Shown here piece after piece: positions 49,890-63,633 of a stretch of DNA of 64,000 nucleotides. The notes under the pieces were generated by a model, which saw nothing but the letters and a program-made list of their open reading frames with translations, was not told where the DNA came from and did no database searches. The translations under genes and the position numbers were made by a program. The DNA is taken from positions 157,730,501-157,794,500 of the forward strand of contig JASDFA010000010.1 of NCBI GenBank assembly GCA_035772735.1, written 5' to 3'. Each line of letters opens with the position of its first letter. Position 1 is the first letter of the stretch. Source of the DNA: Datura wrightii (Eukaryota; Streptophyta; Magnoliopsida; Solanales; Solanaceae).

Positions 49890-52411
49890 TCAAGAAAGTG
49901 GCTTCGCACGAGTAGCTGGATCTTCCTTGGATTCTACTTGTATCATAAATACATATCCCAGTACCCATAAGACAATGTATAAGTAAGGAACCCAAGAGAG
50001 ACAAGCTAGCAAACTCAAAATGCTGCCAACATACTGAGGATCTCTTATTACTCCAAAAGGAAACTCTGTTACCCAAGGGATATTCTTCCCAAAGCGTACA
50101 CCATAGTAAGTGCCAGATTCTCCCAACAGTTGGTATACCCTGCAGTTTTGTAAACTATTACACCCATGAACCGGATTGAGTAAAGAACTAAATGTAAAAC
50201 CTGGACAAGCAATGAGTGCACGTCTAACATAGCAGTCGTTCCTGATAAGATGGAACCAAAACATAGCTTCATGCAAGATATGGATCGTGATATCTAAAAT
50301 AACCAGGTAATAAACTGTCAACACTCAACAGAATATCTAAAGCAATTTTTGGTGCCATGCCAGATCTCTTATTTGAAAATTGCCATTGGAATGGCAACTC
50401 TCTCTTCGATGATTGTTATCAATGTGGCTCTCAATCAGGCTACTCATTGTCTCTAATATGTTTCTAAATTAAACTCAACTTTACATGATGTGATTCTATA
50501 AGCTTTTCTCTTTAGATAAATGACTCCGATTATTTTTTCCTACATATTTCACTATTTTTAATCCTTTCAAAATCTGATTGTTTGGAATTAGTATTTAAAT
50601 CAATGTTTGTTTAAAGGTTATATGAATGTTTGATTCAAGGAACCTATACTTAATAACTACGTTCTAAGTTAAGTTGTGAACCTCATAATCTACATATTAA
50701 ATAAGATTGGTCGGCACTCTAGTCAGAGCTAAATATCCGATGTTTATTCTCTATCCCATCCCAAGTAGACTTCACCAAATTATCCTTGATTTATAATTTT
50801 CCCCAACAAATCTAGTTGTGACCATTATCACGAGAAAAGGAAAAAAAAAAAACTAGTTGCGTACAAATTGACCATATAAGTACCTGAGGTGGGAGGTAAA
50901 GAGCATCACTAACCCAATGATGGAACTAAATAAATGAATTCTCCCTCATATCTCCAGAGACATTGGTTAGTAATCTGGCCAATATGTCAAAGTGCAATTA
51001 CCTCATTGATTCACTACTTCAGTGTCTTTTTCTGATACAGGCACAGTATCCAGAGCTCGCATATATTCCACATAAAGCTGATTACAATTCCTGTGTGCTG
51101 TTTGGTCACAGCTTGAAGGTTTCATAAGAAACTATAAATTCTCTGTCACTACTGTTACATCTGATGTTTGAAATGGATAGCATGTAGATAATGGTGGTAG
51201 GAGGTCCAATTTGGACTACCCTATAGTAGCTTCTAAAACTTAATCAGCTGATGTCATCAGGCTGAACTGGAATGACGAGATTTTTAAAATTTAAGCAATT
51301 TGAGATGGGTTTGAGACATCAATCTTCTGAATTGATTGCACAAACCTCTTATCCGCTACTATATGAGTGCTTATAATCTAACAGAGAAATGTATATACAC
51401 CTCTAGAAACCCGGCATCTGACCCTAGAGGCAATGTGCCTTAACACATGCATGTAGTTATCCTAGGACAACTATGTACTGGTTCTTTATCAAATTGTCAA
51501 TATCGAAGCTTTGTGTTTTGCATGCATCAAATCTCCACAACAACATCAAAACTAGTCTTTTGGAGGCTTATATGATTCCATAGTGCAGGAGGAACTCACA
51601 TCAAAGATGCTTTCCCTTGGTAAAGAATGATTTAACTGGCTCCCACTGAATTGATGACAAGGAGGGAGGGGAGGCCATCCATTTCCTCCACGCATTCAAA
51701 ATTGCCAGCAAATAGCATAAACCTAGATATCTCATTTGTAAATCAACTAGTTTGGCTAGTTAAGGTCGCGGGGCTATATCAATCTTTTATATTTAGCTCT
51801 AAACTCGGGTCCACCCATTCACCATTTCTCCTCTTAAATGCCAAACTTGGTTCACTCGTCACGATCCGTGAGCCTGCAAGCCATCCACTCGACACTACCT
51901 TTGTCGTTGAACCGGGAACAATCAATCCTTTGTATATATTAAGCTTTGCTTAGCGCAATTTCACTCGAATCCTAGATATGTCATTTTTCATTCTAGTAAA
52001 TTCAAGATTCTAATTTCTAGAAAACAGCAATAGGCCGAGGTGTATGTAACAAATCGACACAATCTCTGTTAATTAATTTTTTTTTTTTTAAAAAACAATC
52101 TTTACATTGTCCAATGACCATAAGACAAGCAAGAAAGAAGATGAAATTTGAAGGTTGAGGGCTGACCTGAAATTAAGGAACTGGCCGAAGATGAAAAGGG
52201 GCCAAAAATAAAGTGGAGGCGGCCATGAAAGTGTGGAAACGGATAAGAGGGAGATGAATTGTAGCAACTTTATAAAGTGAGAGAAGATAGCCATAACTCT
52301 GCAAGGGTCACGTCCTCCTCCGCACAGATCGACCCATGTTTGAGGATACGTCCAGAGCCAGTAGTAGAATGGAAATGGCGATATCACTGCTAAGCATGCC
52401 CATAATCCCAT
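49890..52411 (-). CDS. PLMT: phosphatidyl-N-methylethanolamine N-methyltransferase, 164 aa
   Basis: Small membrane methyltransferase that adds methyl groups from S-adenosylmethionine to phosphatidyl-N-methylethanolamine and the dimethyl form, making phosphatidylcholine at the endoplasmic reticulum. Exon 1 is 52167-52411, exon 2 is 49890-50139, joined by a 2.0-kb intron whose donor (GTCAGC) and acceptor (CTGCAG) split an arginine codon. Total 164 residues, the length I recall for the Arabidopsis enzyme. N-terminus MGLWACLAVISPFPFYYWLW; then LSWPPPLYFWPLFIFGQFLNF; C-terminal half contains YYGVRFGKNIPWVTEFPFG, RDPQYVGSILSLLACLSWVP and ends VESKEDPATRAKPLS. Several hydrophobic segments agree with a multi-pass protein. 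Frames at 49882-50324 and 50069-50272 are exon 2 plus intron read-through or shadows. Confidence 0.93.
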
Positions 52412-53179
52412 TTCTCCCTCGTGTCTTGTGTCACTTTTTGCTTTGTTTCCTTAACAATAAAGTCTTTAACCTGAAAGTCCCAAAAGAGAAAGTCGCAGCA
52501 TATTTGGATAGGTTTGGGCCTATTGGTGGACACCATGTTGTTGGGCTTGCTAGTAACCTGGGCCGGAAAGTTTTAAGAGAATCCACAGGTTGATCCTTAA
52601 TTCCTTGAACTGGGATCATTGCTTCAATGAGCCCAAATCATTCCTTTTGTTTATCTTGAGCTATATCTTACAGTCAAAGTTCCAACTTATCAGAACAATG
52701 GAAGAAACAAACAGAATGAAGGCTCCTTTTGCCCAGCGCAGAATCAAACAATGAGAGGGAAAATCAAATGGATAAAGAAAGTACAACTAAAACTAATCTC
52801 CGCCTAGGCCATTTTAAAGACAGAGGAATAAGTAGTATGAATAGTAGACTAAATATGTAAAGTGTAATACCCCATTGCTTAAAATTTCTTTCAATAGTTA
52901 CAGTGTAGAAAGAAGAGAATCACCTTTTGGCTGCGGAAGAGAGGGGACTACACTTCTCTTTAGTTTTTGCTATTCATAAGTTGAACAAGAGATTGAGCTT
53001 ACTACTCGTATTCAAATATACATAAATAAAAGGGAAGCATAAGGGTGACAATGGTGCAACTTCAAGGACTTGTAACTCTTTTAAGACAACCTTCTTTTTG
53101 CTGGATCAACTAATCTGGCAATTTTAGTAGCTTGTTCCTCCACCACCTGCCATCCTCTTCTTCTGTGGCAATATTCTGT
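52412..53179. other. PLMT 5' flank and LPA3-like 3' flank
   Basis: Two minus-strand genes follow in tandem. The region near 52430-52620 has an open frame on each strand, but neither shows gene-like content. The upper part, about 52950-53179, is probably the 3' UTR of the LPA3-like gene. Nothing else is seen. Confidence 0.5.
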
Positions 53180-56100
53180 TCAACTACGCCATGCAGATGA
53201 TGCTTCTAAATCAACATCTTCTTCCCACCAGGTTGCAGTCTACAGCAAGGCATTTAAGCATCAGTCAAGCAGAGAAGAGATTCCTTCTATGGAAAAAACT
53301 GTAGAAGTTGATGGGAAAAATACATAAATAAGCACAACCACTATGGAAGGTTGAAATTACTATAAAGAGACCTTGTATCCTCTTCTGAGAAATTCAAGTG
53401 AGCTTCCTTTCTCTTCTTGCAGTCCGAGGACTCTCAATAGTTCTTCCTTGGTCTGCCATAACACGCTTTCAGCAACTTATTTGCCATAAAATTTATTAAG
53501 AAGAACAAGTAGCATGAATCAGATGTATAGTTACTTCGTTAAGAGTGAAGCGAGTTGCACTCTCTGCCACACAAACAAAAGAACCATCTGTCTGTTTCAG
53601 CATCACCTGCCAAGGCCCTGCAAAATTAAAACAAAAGCTAAAGGTTGTCGGTATTCCATATTGGTGCATACACAATCTTACAAGTTAGCTGCAGGTGTTG
53701 TTCTCTCGTCTTTTATTTTTTTGTTTATTTTTCAGGGTGGGGTTGAATCCATTTGACATATACTATGGTTACCAACTAAAAGGTCGAGCATCGAAATGCC
53801 CTGAATGGTGAGTGATTAGCAGATATATTACATGTGTTGTAGCCTGAATATCAGAAACGAAATAGACACTTCTAATCCAAAAAAAAAAAATTTATAGCTA
53901 TCACTCTCATGTGATGTTAATTATCTAGTTTCAAATACTTATTGTTCATTTAGAGCATTCGAATTTTCTTAAAAGGGAAGTTATTCTTAAGATAGTGGAG
54001 TTCCACATAACTATAACAAGCAAAGAATTTATAATTGACAGTATGTAGTCCTATTTTAAGTTACCGAACATACACAAGAATTCAGATAAGCGGTTTCATT
54101 TTCTTCCCTCATCTCATTTTCAAGTGAGAAAATAGTTCCTAGGATCAGATTCATTTTATACTCATAGTATAACCTAGGGATATAGTAACCTTGCAAGGGT
54201 CAGAAATGTTTACAAGTCACATATATTTAATATACTTAAACAACTAGTATACTCTATCCTCTAATTTCTGTTCCACTATTGTTCTACCGGAGTTTCACCA
54301 AGAAAATATTCTGCACTCATGTTTTGATATCAGAAAGAAGGAAATACAATTGAGAAACAAGAAGAGAAAGTCAATGAAAATAGGGAAATGATGAAACAGA
54401 AGTAACAGAATCCCTAAATAAGTGTATAACCACAAGAATGAAATCTTACCAGGATATTGACGGAAGAGAGCTCCACTGTAGTTCACAATATAAGGTTCCA
54501 CTGCAACTGTCTTCCATGAGAAAAAGCAAAAAGAAAAAAAGAAATTATGCATTACAGAATTACAAGGTCGACAAAAGATAGGTGAACATAAAACCAAGGT
54601 CACAAAATTGTCACCTTTGAGTACTCTCTTGTTCGAATATAAAAGACGGGGATGAATTGAGAAAGAAATTGGTAATGCAATTCCCTTGGTGGAAAGCCTA
54701 TAATACCCAGGTCAGCACTGCAATTTTGAATTAATCTATTGTTAATCAGAAGATCATCAAGGAATTAACCAAAAAAATATATATTAATCAGAAAAAATAT
54801 CCATCAAAGACAGGGATAACATTTATTACCGCAAGGTGTCAAGTTCGAGATTGAAAAGGAGGCTAGGGGTTGACGTAGCATATTTATCCTGCACATTGTC
54901 AATGTGATAGATGTCAATATCATCATCAACAGTTGAATAAATACAGAGAAGAAACATTTATTTAAAAGTACAGTAGAATAAACAAATAAAGCAAACACTA
55001 AAAGGGTGGACAAGGCAATTCTAAGGTAGAGTATGTGGAAGAGCAAAGGAAACATGTCCCAGGCAGTTCACATTATTTCTACAAACAAATTAAACTAATG
55101 AAAATTTAGCAGGGCAGAACTTCAGGAAAAAGTTTCTAAACAATGGTTGTGTCTTTTTCACCATCTCTAAATTGCTTCTTTGTTATTTCTTTCTTGTATC
55201 TTTTTTCTCTCCAGGTGGAATGGTGAAAATAAAGGAGTCAGAAAATTAACCAAGAGAATCACCAGTCAAGTTAATTGATGACATAAAAGTTTGACAGACT
55301 TTCACCCAAAGAACAAGTGACACATTTGAAATTAAGGATGACCACACATTGGTACACTAGTAAGTTTGATTTTTATTGCAGATAAGTTCTTGCAGATTTG
55401 GAAGTGAAACTAGATAACATGACTTTCTAATACCAACAGATCTTACCACATACTTCTCAATGTAAGAAAGGTCACGAGTGCTGCAGTTGATAAATATATA
55501 AAGTGTAGGAGGCTGGTCAGACTTCCAACGACCTGAACCAATAGAGATGCATGAAGCTTTATAGTTATTGTAAGCATAGCATCTGCAAAAAATTGATGAT
55601 CAATGCAATAACCCGAAACCAAGCTATTCTTTTGAGCTTTGAGTAACTATGCCCTTGTAAATCCCGGAGGTTTAGGTGTTAATAAAACAAGAGAAAGGAA
55701 ACATCAGTTGATTTAAAAGCTTCAAAAAAATCACAACAGATGTAAAAAGAAAAATAGCTAGACCCGTTTAAACCTAAGGGCCAGTTTGGTTGGTGTTTCA
55801 GGAGTAATCTATCCATGTATAAAATTCTGCATAATTTATTACATTGTTTGGTTGATATTTTAAAGAGAGTTAATCTCCGTATAAAACATAGCATAGCATA
55901 TACAATGTTTGGTTAGGATTTTAGTTTTCTTCCTACATAATACCTCCTGCATAACTTTATGAGGGAATATTTGTATTATTTTATGCAGAGCAGACTTCCT
56001 ACATAAATGTTCTCAATGAATAAAACAAACTGTTTGAGGAAATACCGCAAATGCTAATGGACAAAAGCTCCAGCTGATTTTGAGACAGAATTGGGTAGCA

Positions 56101-59006
56101 TCAGTACAAGACGCATGTACTCATATTAATCTGTTGATGTTCTTGAGTTCTTCTATTTTTATTTTTTTTGAAACTGGTAAAGTGTTCTTGAGTTCTTTTG
56201 AAGTTAAATGCAATGCAGGAACCTAACATTTGCAGGCTTTCTAATTTATATTATGATGACTTAAAAGCCTTAAACACTTGACAAGATTCAAAAGACTGCT
56301 TCCAATCATTTTTTCTTTGAAGGACATAACAGGATTGCATCACCCTTCCCCCTCTCCCCTCCCAGAAAAGAACAAGAAAGAAAGCTTATGTGGAAACCAA
56401 AACGGATTTATTGTAGCAGCTGAAGAGAACTGGGTTATTGAGCAACAGTGGCTAAGTTGATGAAAGAGCTGGAAACATAAGAACAGTTAGACTGTAAAAT
56501 TAACCTTCATTCTCATCCTCAAAATCGAAGTCCAGAGTATTCCTTACAGATCTGAAGAATGTGGTCACAGCGCCCCCAGGAATATCATCCAAGGATCCAA
56601 TGGTAATACCATCTATCTAAAAGAGATAAAGAAAGCATGATAATTTCAATGAGATTTTTGCAAGAATTAGGAAACGACAGTAAGAACGCAACTCCAAAAT
56701 GCAAAAAGAAAAAGAAGATGAATCGAACTACATGAAAAACAGCTAACAATGTTTTTCAAAGTTAATCATTCATCTCTAGTTCAAGGAGAGGTTTAGATAA
56801 GACAAACCAACTGACGAAAGCAGCCAACTTACACAGAAGGCATTTCCTAGTAGAACAAAATGCTATGGTTCACAGCATCAGAAATGAAAATTGAAATGTA
56901 CAATGAGTTATCAGTACCGAGTCAAGAGCTGCTTTGAAAAGATCGGTGGCCCTACGCTTTTCTGGTTTGTCAGGAAACACCTACAAATTGAGGGATCTTG
57001 TCAGATTTGCTTCTGTGCATTTCAGTGAATCATAACTTGTACAAAGAAGAATGAAAAAATTTCTTCTCACCACACAAGCTCTAGTTTCCTTCTTTTCCTG
57101 AAGCTTCTTAACAACAGCAAGTACAAGCTGGATATTGGCATCACTGAACTCATCCGAAGACCCCTTCATATTTTCAGGAATTTGAGAGTCGAGCTCATTG
57201 CAGGGTTGCATAATTAGAAATATGCAAAATATGAGGGATTATAATTATCCAGAAAATAGAATGACTTCCGTCAAAATTATGATGTCATTAGCAAGGAACT
57301 TAAAATATCAAAATTTAAGACAGTTAAACATGATACCTTATAAGAAGAAATGTTGGTGGGCAAGGGCCTGAAGATGTAAGCCAAAGGAGAGTCGAAACAA
57401 ACAGGAAAAGATGTCAGGAAGAAGCTATAACAAACTTATTATTGAAATAATAAGCATGTATTCAAAGAGGCTATGTTCCTATCAAACTTCATGAATGTAT
57501 TGACAATTCAACGTCAAAGTTATTATACAGCTGACAACATCCTGAAAGACCTTGAAGTGTTAGGATTTAGAGCATGACCTGATTTAAAGTTAACGAAAAC
57601 GAGCTCATTTTACATGAAATCATCTGAACATATTCAATAATACAATATGGATCTGTTCAGATATAGAAGTACATAATTAAAGTTCCAATAGAGGATGCAT
57701 TCAGGTGAACATTGTTGGAGCAAATTACATATAACTTTTAACACCCTAAATCATCAATCTAAAATCTGATGGCCCCGTGATATGTAGCTGATCTAAAAAA
57801 CTTGATATTTAGATTAGATTAAGGTACCCATCGAGTTTAGCTTACAATACCTAAACTTTTAGCATTAATTTCAGCTTTGATATGTAAATGCTCAACTTCC
57901 TTTTACTTTTTAACATTTTTTATGAAAGGAACCATATTCATCAGTTGAAAAAAAGTTCCGAAATAAACAACAATTAGGAATTGCAACAGAATCTAGGTCA
58001 CCTATTCGTATGCACAAAAATGTAATGAATACCTATTCCACAAATTGCACTTCTAGACATTATGTGCTTATGCTGGGACACCTCCCAGGTGGGGGAAGAT
58101 GTGATTTTGGGTCCTTTATTCCAAATAAAAAGTGATTACATGTCCAACGCACCACTTAGATTTGCATAGAATGCAAATTTGACCTCATTTCCCACTGACC
58201 TTACAACGAGTTCGTTCAAGAGTTCAACTTTGTTCCATTTGGGTGATCTAGAAATTTCAACTTACCTATACAAACTTCTTTCACAAGGTTGCTACATAAC
58301 AAGCAAAAGACAACTCCTATTGCATAACACTAGTAAGGAAATTGCACGGCAGAAGATAAGTGGCTAATACTTGAAAGCAACTTCATTTACTAGGACTCAA
58401 TCTCAAACTAGTAGAGTCATCTGTATGAATCCTCAATATCCATTCCATTCCATTTGGACCCATTTCATTCCAATATTCAATAATTTGACTTTTATTAATA
58501 CAAATTATGAAAAGTTCTTGAAAGTAGCAAATAGGAATTCATGAAACAGCTATGGCACAAGTATCATCAGGCAAGCTAAACCGTCAAAGGGAATCTTGAA
58601 AGTACCCACACAAAGAAACAAGTGGACAACCATTAATTAGTGGTACTGCTTACAAACTTAAAGAGGCAATTTCAGAGAAGGAGAATTACGGGAAGTCAAT
58701 CTCGAGTCTGATCTTTCCATCATTAAGGGCATAAAAGAGAGAATTGGCGGCATCAGAGACAAGGACTTGGTATGATTTAGGCTTGTAAACACTCACTCCG
58801 AGCTTTGGGTCAGCTCCTACTTCATTCTTGATGCACTGAAAGGGGAGTACTGATGATCTTGCGGACGTTCTGGAAGTGGTGGGAAAGTGGAGGAGCGGAC
58901 GAATTGGGAAAAGGGAAAAGGAAAAAGAGATAAAAGGGGATGGGTTATAGCGAGGAATAGTGAAGGAAGAAGAAGTGGGTGTCTGCAAGGCCGTGGTGAC
59001 GGCCAT
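53180..59006 (-). CDS. LPA3: DUF1995 protein, LPA3-like, plastid targeted, 382 aa
   Basis: Related, from memory, to Arabidopsis LOW PSII ACCUMULATION 3, which assists CP43 insertion in photosystem II assembly in thylakoids. Twelve exons (coding order): 58690-59006, 57337-57367, 57071-57163, 56918-56980, 56505-56616, 55447-55532, 54830-54888, 54615-54717, 54450-54510, 53535-53617, 53372-53452, 53180-53239. All joins have GT/AG and correct phase, total 1149 nt. The N-terminus is rich in Ser, Thr and Pro without acidic residues for about 50 residues, a likely transit peptide. Conserved-looking blocks: SLFYALNDGKIRLEIDFPPL, TLYIFINCSTRDLSYIEKY, FIPVFYIRTREYSK, NYSGALFRQYPGPWQVMLKQ, EKGSSLEFLRRGYK and WWEEDVDLEAS at the end. 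Exon 2 is only 31 nt. Assignment to DUF1995 is fairly secure; LPA3 orthology is tentative. Confidence 0.88.
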
Positions 59007-59515
59007 GGTAATGGTTGGTTAGCTGGTGTTGGTGGTGGATACAGATGATAGTGGAGAGAAATATAACCAACATTGGATTTGGTGATAAGGTCTTTTATTT
59101 GGTAAAGAACATATTCAACTCCAAAATAAAACTTTGAAAACCATTTAATAATAGTTCAACAAAAATAAAAGACTAATTTTATTTAAATCTTTGAGTGTTT
59201 TAAAAAATATTAATATAAATTTTATAATTTTTAACGTGTCATGTTATTTTATGTGTTAGAGGTGAAATGAGAAAATTATTAAAATTTAAAATAAATATAT
59301 AAATTGCAAGAAGAAAAATATCTAATTAACCATGATAAAATAATTCAAAAATTAACTTCATAAAGGAAGAGTTTTCAACAAAAACATCTTTTATGAATTT
59401 TTTCTTTTTCCATACCAAACAAAAATTTATTATTTTCAGCATTCTTGTTGAACAATAGTAGTAACAAAAAGGGTAAGAAGAAGCAAATAGGGTTTAAGCG
59501 AATTGAGAGAGTAAA
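59007..59515. promoter_or_regulatory. divergent promoter region
   Basis: 509 bp separate the start codons of two genes transcribed away from each other, the LPA3-like gene (-) and the small membrane protein gene (+). The DNA is AT-rich without a repeat. Shared regulation is possible but not shown. Confidence 0.5.
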
Positions 59516-61681
59516 ATGGAAAGTGAGAGCACGAAGATGAACGGCAGCAGCAATGGAGGAGGGGGATTCAGGGCAAAACTTGAGCATTACATGTATAGCG
59601 GTGAGAAGAAGCACGTGGTAGCTGGCATCGCCCTCTTCGGCGTCCTCTTTGGTGTTCCCTGGTACTTCATGACTCGAGGTTTGTCATTTTCTTTCTCTTT
59701 CCCTATATATTAGGACTTATATTTGTTGAAATTTTTAATCATCATTGTGTAATAAGAACTTCAAGTTTTGTTTTCCTGTGGAACAGTAAATGAGCTTTTG
59801 TGTTGTCTAGATAAAGGTAGATTTTTGTTTTCAAAAACTAAAAAAGTTTTCTTTGTCGAAAAAGAATAGAAGAAACTATCAATTTTATGGGAACCAAACG
59901 AAATTTAGTACTTAGTATTACTTCTCAAAACCAAACATTAGAATGGGAAGTGGAATTCTCTCAGGGATACTACAACATGAAAATGAAAACAGAAGATTCG
60001 GATAAGAAGCTTCACTGAAAGTCTTAATGTAGACCTAAGCTGCACTTGCAGTTTATTGAGGCAAAAATGTCTCTAGGGGTTGTAGGTGGGAGTACTACAT
60101 TTACTGTGACATGGTCGAAATTTCTGATGTTGGTGGCAATTTCTCTTATTCTTTTGTTGTTTTTATTTTCATAATGTTAAGGGTGTGAAGTATACTGCAA
60201 TTCACAGAGTTCTTGTTTGCAATAAGATATTAAGTGGATGGCAAGCTATTTTACTGCTTGCTTTCAAACAGATGTTGGTTAAAGTTTGTTTTGTAGAAGG
60301 AGAGGAATTGTATCTTTTTTCCTTTTCCAGCGGGCCATTGGGTGTACAATTTTTTTAGAGACCGGAAGCTTTTAAGAAATGAGATATAAAGGGAGACTAG
60401 GTACGTCACAATGCATGTATATGAGCAATGCACCTTATAAGGAATAAACTTATGTGAGATAAGTTGGCTGGACGAGACAAGGATTTGTTTCTTCGCTGTG
60501 TTATCTTGGGAAATAACAATGTCTTCCACATAAAGGAAATTAAAATAAAGAGCTGAAGTATGAGTAATATAAGAGAAACTAGAAACATAAGATGCCATTT
60601 GAATGGATGCTTACCTTTGCTAGTGGTTCTAAACAGAATTTTTCAAGAAAAAATGGTTGGTAGAGCTCACCACGTCAACCCCATACTCGTTATATCTGGG
60701 GAGAGAACTGATAGTTTTGACATTAATTTGCTGTGTGTGTCCATGTATTTTGTTCTTTTCAAGTTTATTTTGTAAAATCATTGGAGAGTATGTGTCATAT
60801 ACGTGTACCGGTGACTTCCAGAGATGTAAAAAGAGAGAAACGAGTGATGGATAAGCTATATACAAACCTTTTGCAGCAGTGCTAACATGATGCTGCCTGG
60901 AAAGTTTGTATCAATCCCTTTTGCCTATGCACATCTCAGTTACATTACACCCTGACTTGGTCTGATTTTTTACCCCAATGCATGCGTTCATTGTTTGGTC
61001 TATTATGGTGAGTACACTATAAGCCATTTCAAGGGTCAATTCAGGAGCTCTCATGTCATTCCTCAGTTTTACTTGACTGAGTCTCTAGTTGGCATATATG
61101 AAACTAGGTGATATTTATGTGGTTTTACTACTTGAAATAGTAAACTCTGCATAAATATTTTGATGCAATAATTCTAAAAGTAATATGAATAAACTTAGCT
61201 GTTAAGCCCGGATATGTTGATGTTCAGTAAGGGTTTAAATGACTGCTTGCTCTGTCACATTTAGACTGTTATGTGAAGCTCTTTTACGCCTTACTTATTG
61301 TTCGTTTCTTCTTTTGTGATGTTTGTTCTGTAGAGAGAAGTAGAAAATAATAGTATCACACAGAGAGATGAAGCTATTTCTCTGTCTTCTATTAAATGTC
61401 GTTGATGCTATACATTGAACTCTTGTCATTGATGTTAATCCCATGAGCTTTTGCTCCCTTTGATTCCCTTCATCTTTAACCTTTCCTCGCCAAACCAAAG
61501 TGAAGGAAAGAGGGAATAAAAACTGCTTAATGCCTTCTTTTCATTCTTTCTTCCTTTGTTTTTATTCTTTATTTTTCATTTTTCTTAAGGCTCCAAACAT
61601 CAATCTCATCAAGACTACGTGGAACGAGCTGATAAGGCACGAAGCGAGAGATTATCTTCTAGTTCGTCATCTGCCAAATAA
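59516..61681 (+). CDS. 84-aa single-pass membrane protein, two exons
   Basis: Exon 1 is 59516-59678 and exon 2 is 61590-61681, with a 1.9-kb intron splitting a glycine codon (donor GTTTGT, acceptor TTCTTAAG). The protein has a flexible Gly/Ser N-terminus, then AKLEHYMYSGEKKHVVAGIA, one hydrophobic span of about 16-18 residues (IALFGVLFGVPWYFM), a basic TRG, and a hydrophilic tail SKHQSHQDYLE-like (here QSHQDYVERADKARSERL) ending in a serine run. I recall small plant proteins of this layout but no established function or symbol. Location in the membrane is inferred from the single span. Exon 2 also has a short open frame in another phase, so single-frame reading misses it. Divergent from the LPA3-like gene. 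Confidence 0.85.
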
Positions 61682-62532
61682 TGGCCCAAAGATGGAGTTC
61701 CAGTTCCCTTCAGTCAAGTCCAGTTTCTTGAGACTCAACTTTTGGAGCGCGCTATTACAACAGACAGATATAAGTGCCTTTTTATTTTTGGCACAATATT
61801 AGAGCTTTATATTGCATAAAAACATTTACAAAGAAAACACCAGGTTTTATAATCCATCTTCAACTATACAATGGTCAATAACATCATTGAAGGTTATTCA
61901 AATGGATCCGAAACTCGTTGTGTAATTTTTTTGATCTAGAATCTAGGTTATGGAAGATTAATTTTGGATCATGCCCCTGCGATTTTCATATCATGTATGA
62001 AAAAGGTAATGCTTGATTTTGAGAAAAATATAGCAGAGTAATCGTGCTAATCTGCACATCATCTTGTTTAGAAGCTATCCTCTTCAATTGTGTATTCTTT
62101 CCCCTTCAATTCAACTGAAACAGTTCGAATGCAGATCAACTCACTTTCCTGTAGTGGATGACCTAATTTATTTATTTTTTATCATATTTGAGGGGGTTGC
62201 AATATGATCGGAAATGGTTGCTTTTGACAAAAATGACCCATTTTCATTCTTTTGAACTCCAGAATACAATGCTATTATAATGAGTAATGTACTAGAACTT
62301 TGAAACTACCATTAAGCTACATGTAAAAGAATAATCACATGATTCAGTAGATCTATCAGCTTTTCTTTTCTAGCACATAGCATTGACGGATACTGGTCTT
62401 CTCTGAAGCGCTTATTTCTCGTAGGCTCTCTGTATTTATTCTACAAATAAGATCCACTGTCAAATGCCTTCTGATATCACCAGCAGACCGTCCTCTTTAC
62501 TTGCACAGGGTGTATTCTCAATTGGCTGTGCT
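61682..62532. other. convergent intergenic region
   Basis: Probably 3' UTR of the small membrane-protein gene (first 150-250 bp) and of the MRS2 gene (last 150-250 bp). No repeat or RNA gene recognised. Confidence 0.5.
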
Positions 62533-63633
62533 CTACAGTGGCATCAATCTTCGATATTTGAAGAACCATAAAAATGCAAAGAATATCACCGCTCCAGCTA
62601 CACCTGTAATTATTAAGACCCATTTAAATGCATTTGGTTCATTAAACATTGGTATTTCAAAATTCATCCCAAATATTCCTGCCACAACCCCAAAGATGGC
62701 AACCACAAATGTTGCAGTTGTAAGTAGCAACTCAAATTGTATAAGCTGATTCCGGACATTATCCTGCAAATAAAATATCTTCAATCTTCAATCAAGTTTA
62801 GATGACATAAAACAAGAATTGTCCAGGATACGTTTGAAACAAATCAATCAAATTATAGTGAAATGCAACTTCCATGTTCCATGTTTTAACAAGTCAATGA
62901 GTTTAATGCAAAGTAAAGTCCATTTGAAACCAACTTGAATATATAATGCATACCAGCTGAATGTTAATGAAATCTTCTGTATCATCAATATACTCCTTCA
63001 ACTGTATCAGAAAAAAGAAAGCTTGACTAAGAAAAGGAATAGAAGATGAAAGGATGAACAACGAGACTGTAGAAGATACCGATGTCAACTTGTTGAGAGT
63101 GCTGTCAATGACAACAAAGTAAGCCTCCAAGAGCATCTCCAGCTCTTCTATACTCTGAGTTTCAGCACCACTTTCCGAACTTCTCATGCTTTCATGCCTG
63201 CTTCTTGCTATGCTCAAGCTTTTTTCAAGCCTCCTGCTCTCAGGAGGCGAAGAAACAGGGGAAACTGGAGCAGACAAAGACAACGCACCATCTGTTGACC
63301 TGTAGCCAAGCAAAGATTGATCTCCATAGCAAGACAATTCCATCCGCCTTTTCTTCTCAGTGAGATACATCTCAGCCATGTCCCCATCATCATCCATAAG
63401 CTGCTCTATCTCATCTCTAACCTATATAATAGATAGTGAGAAATTGAGATCATATAATCATTAACTTGTGCTTGGAAATTCCAAAAAAACAATAAATAGG
63501 ATACCTTCTGAACTCTACGAGTCAAAGCAACAAGCCTGCTTTTCAATCTACGAACTCGTTCCAGATTCAAGGTACTAATTTTAGATGTAAGTTCATCCAA
63601 CAATGGGTATGCTTCAATCTCTAGTTCTGCTGC
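62533..63633 (-). CDS. MRS2-1: MRS2/CorA-type magnesium transporter, C-terminal part
   Basis: Mg2+ channel of the CorA/MRS2/ALR1 family. The gene runs beyond the window end; visible exons in coding order are 63505-63633, 63080-63421, 62954-63001 and 62533-62763 (stop TAG). The soluble helical part includes YPLLDELTSKISTLNLERVR, RLKSRLVALTRRVQK, MDDDGDMAEMYLTEKKRRME, SLSAPVSPVSSPPESRRLE, EELEMLLEAYFVVIDSTLNK and LKEYIDDTEDFINIQL. The first transmembrane helix ends with the GMN signature in VAGIFGMNFE, then a loop and the second helix before the FLWFFKYRRLMPL end. From memory the sequence is closest to Arabidopsis MRS2-1/MGT2, so the paralogue is tentative. No 5' exon could be found in 63634-64000; that stretch carries an unassigned minus-strand frame. 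Confidence 0.92.
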
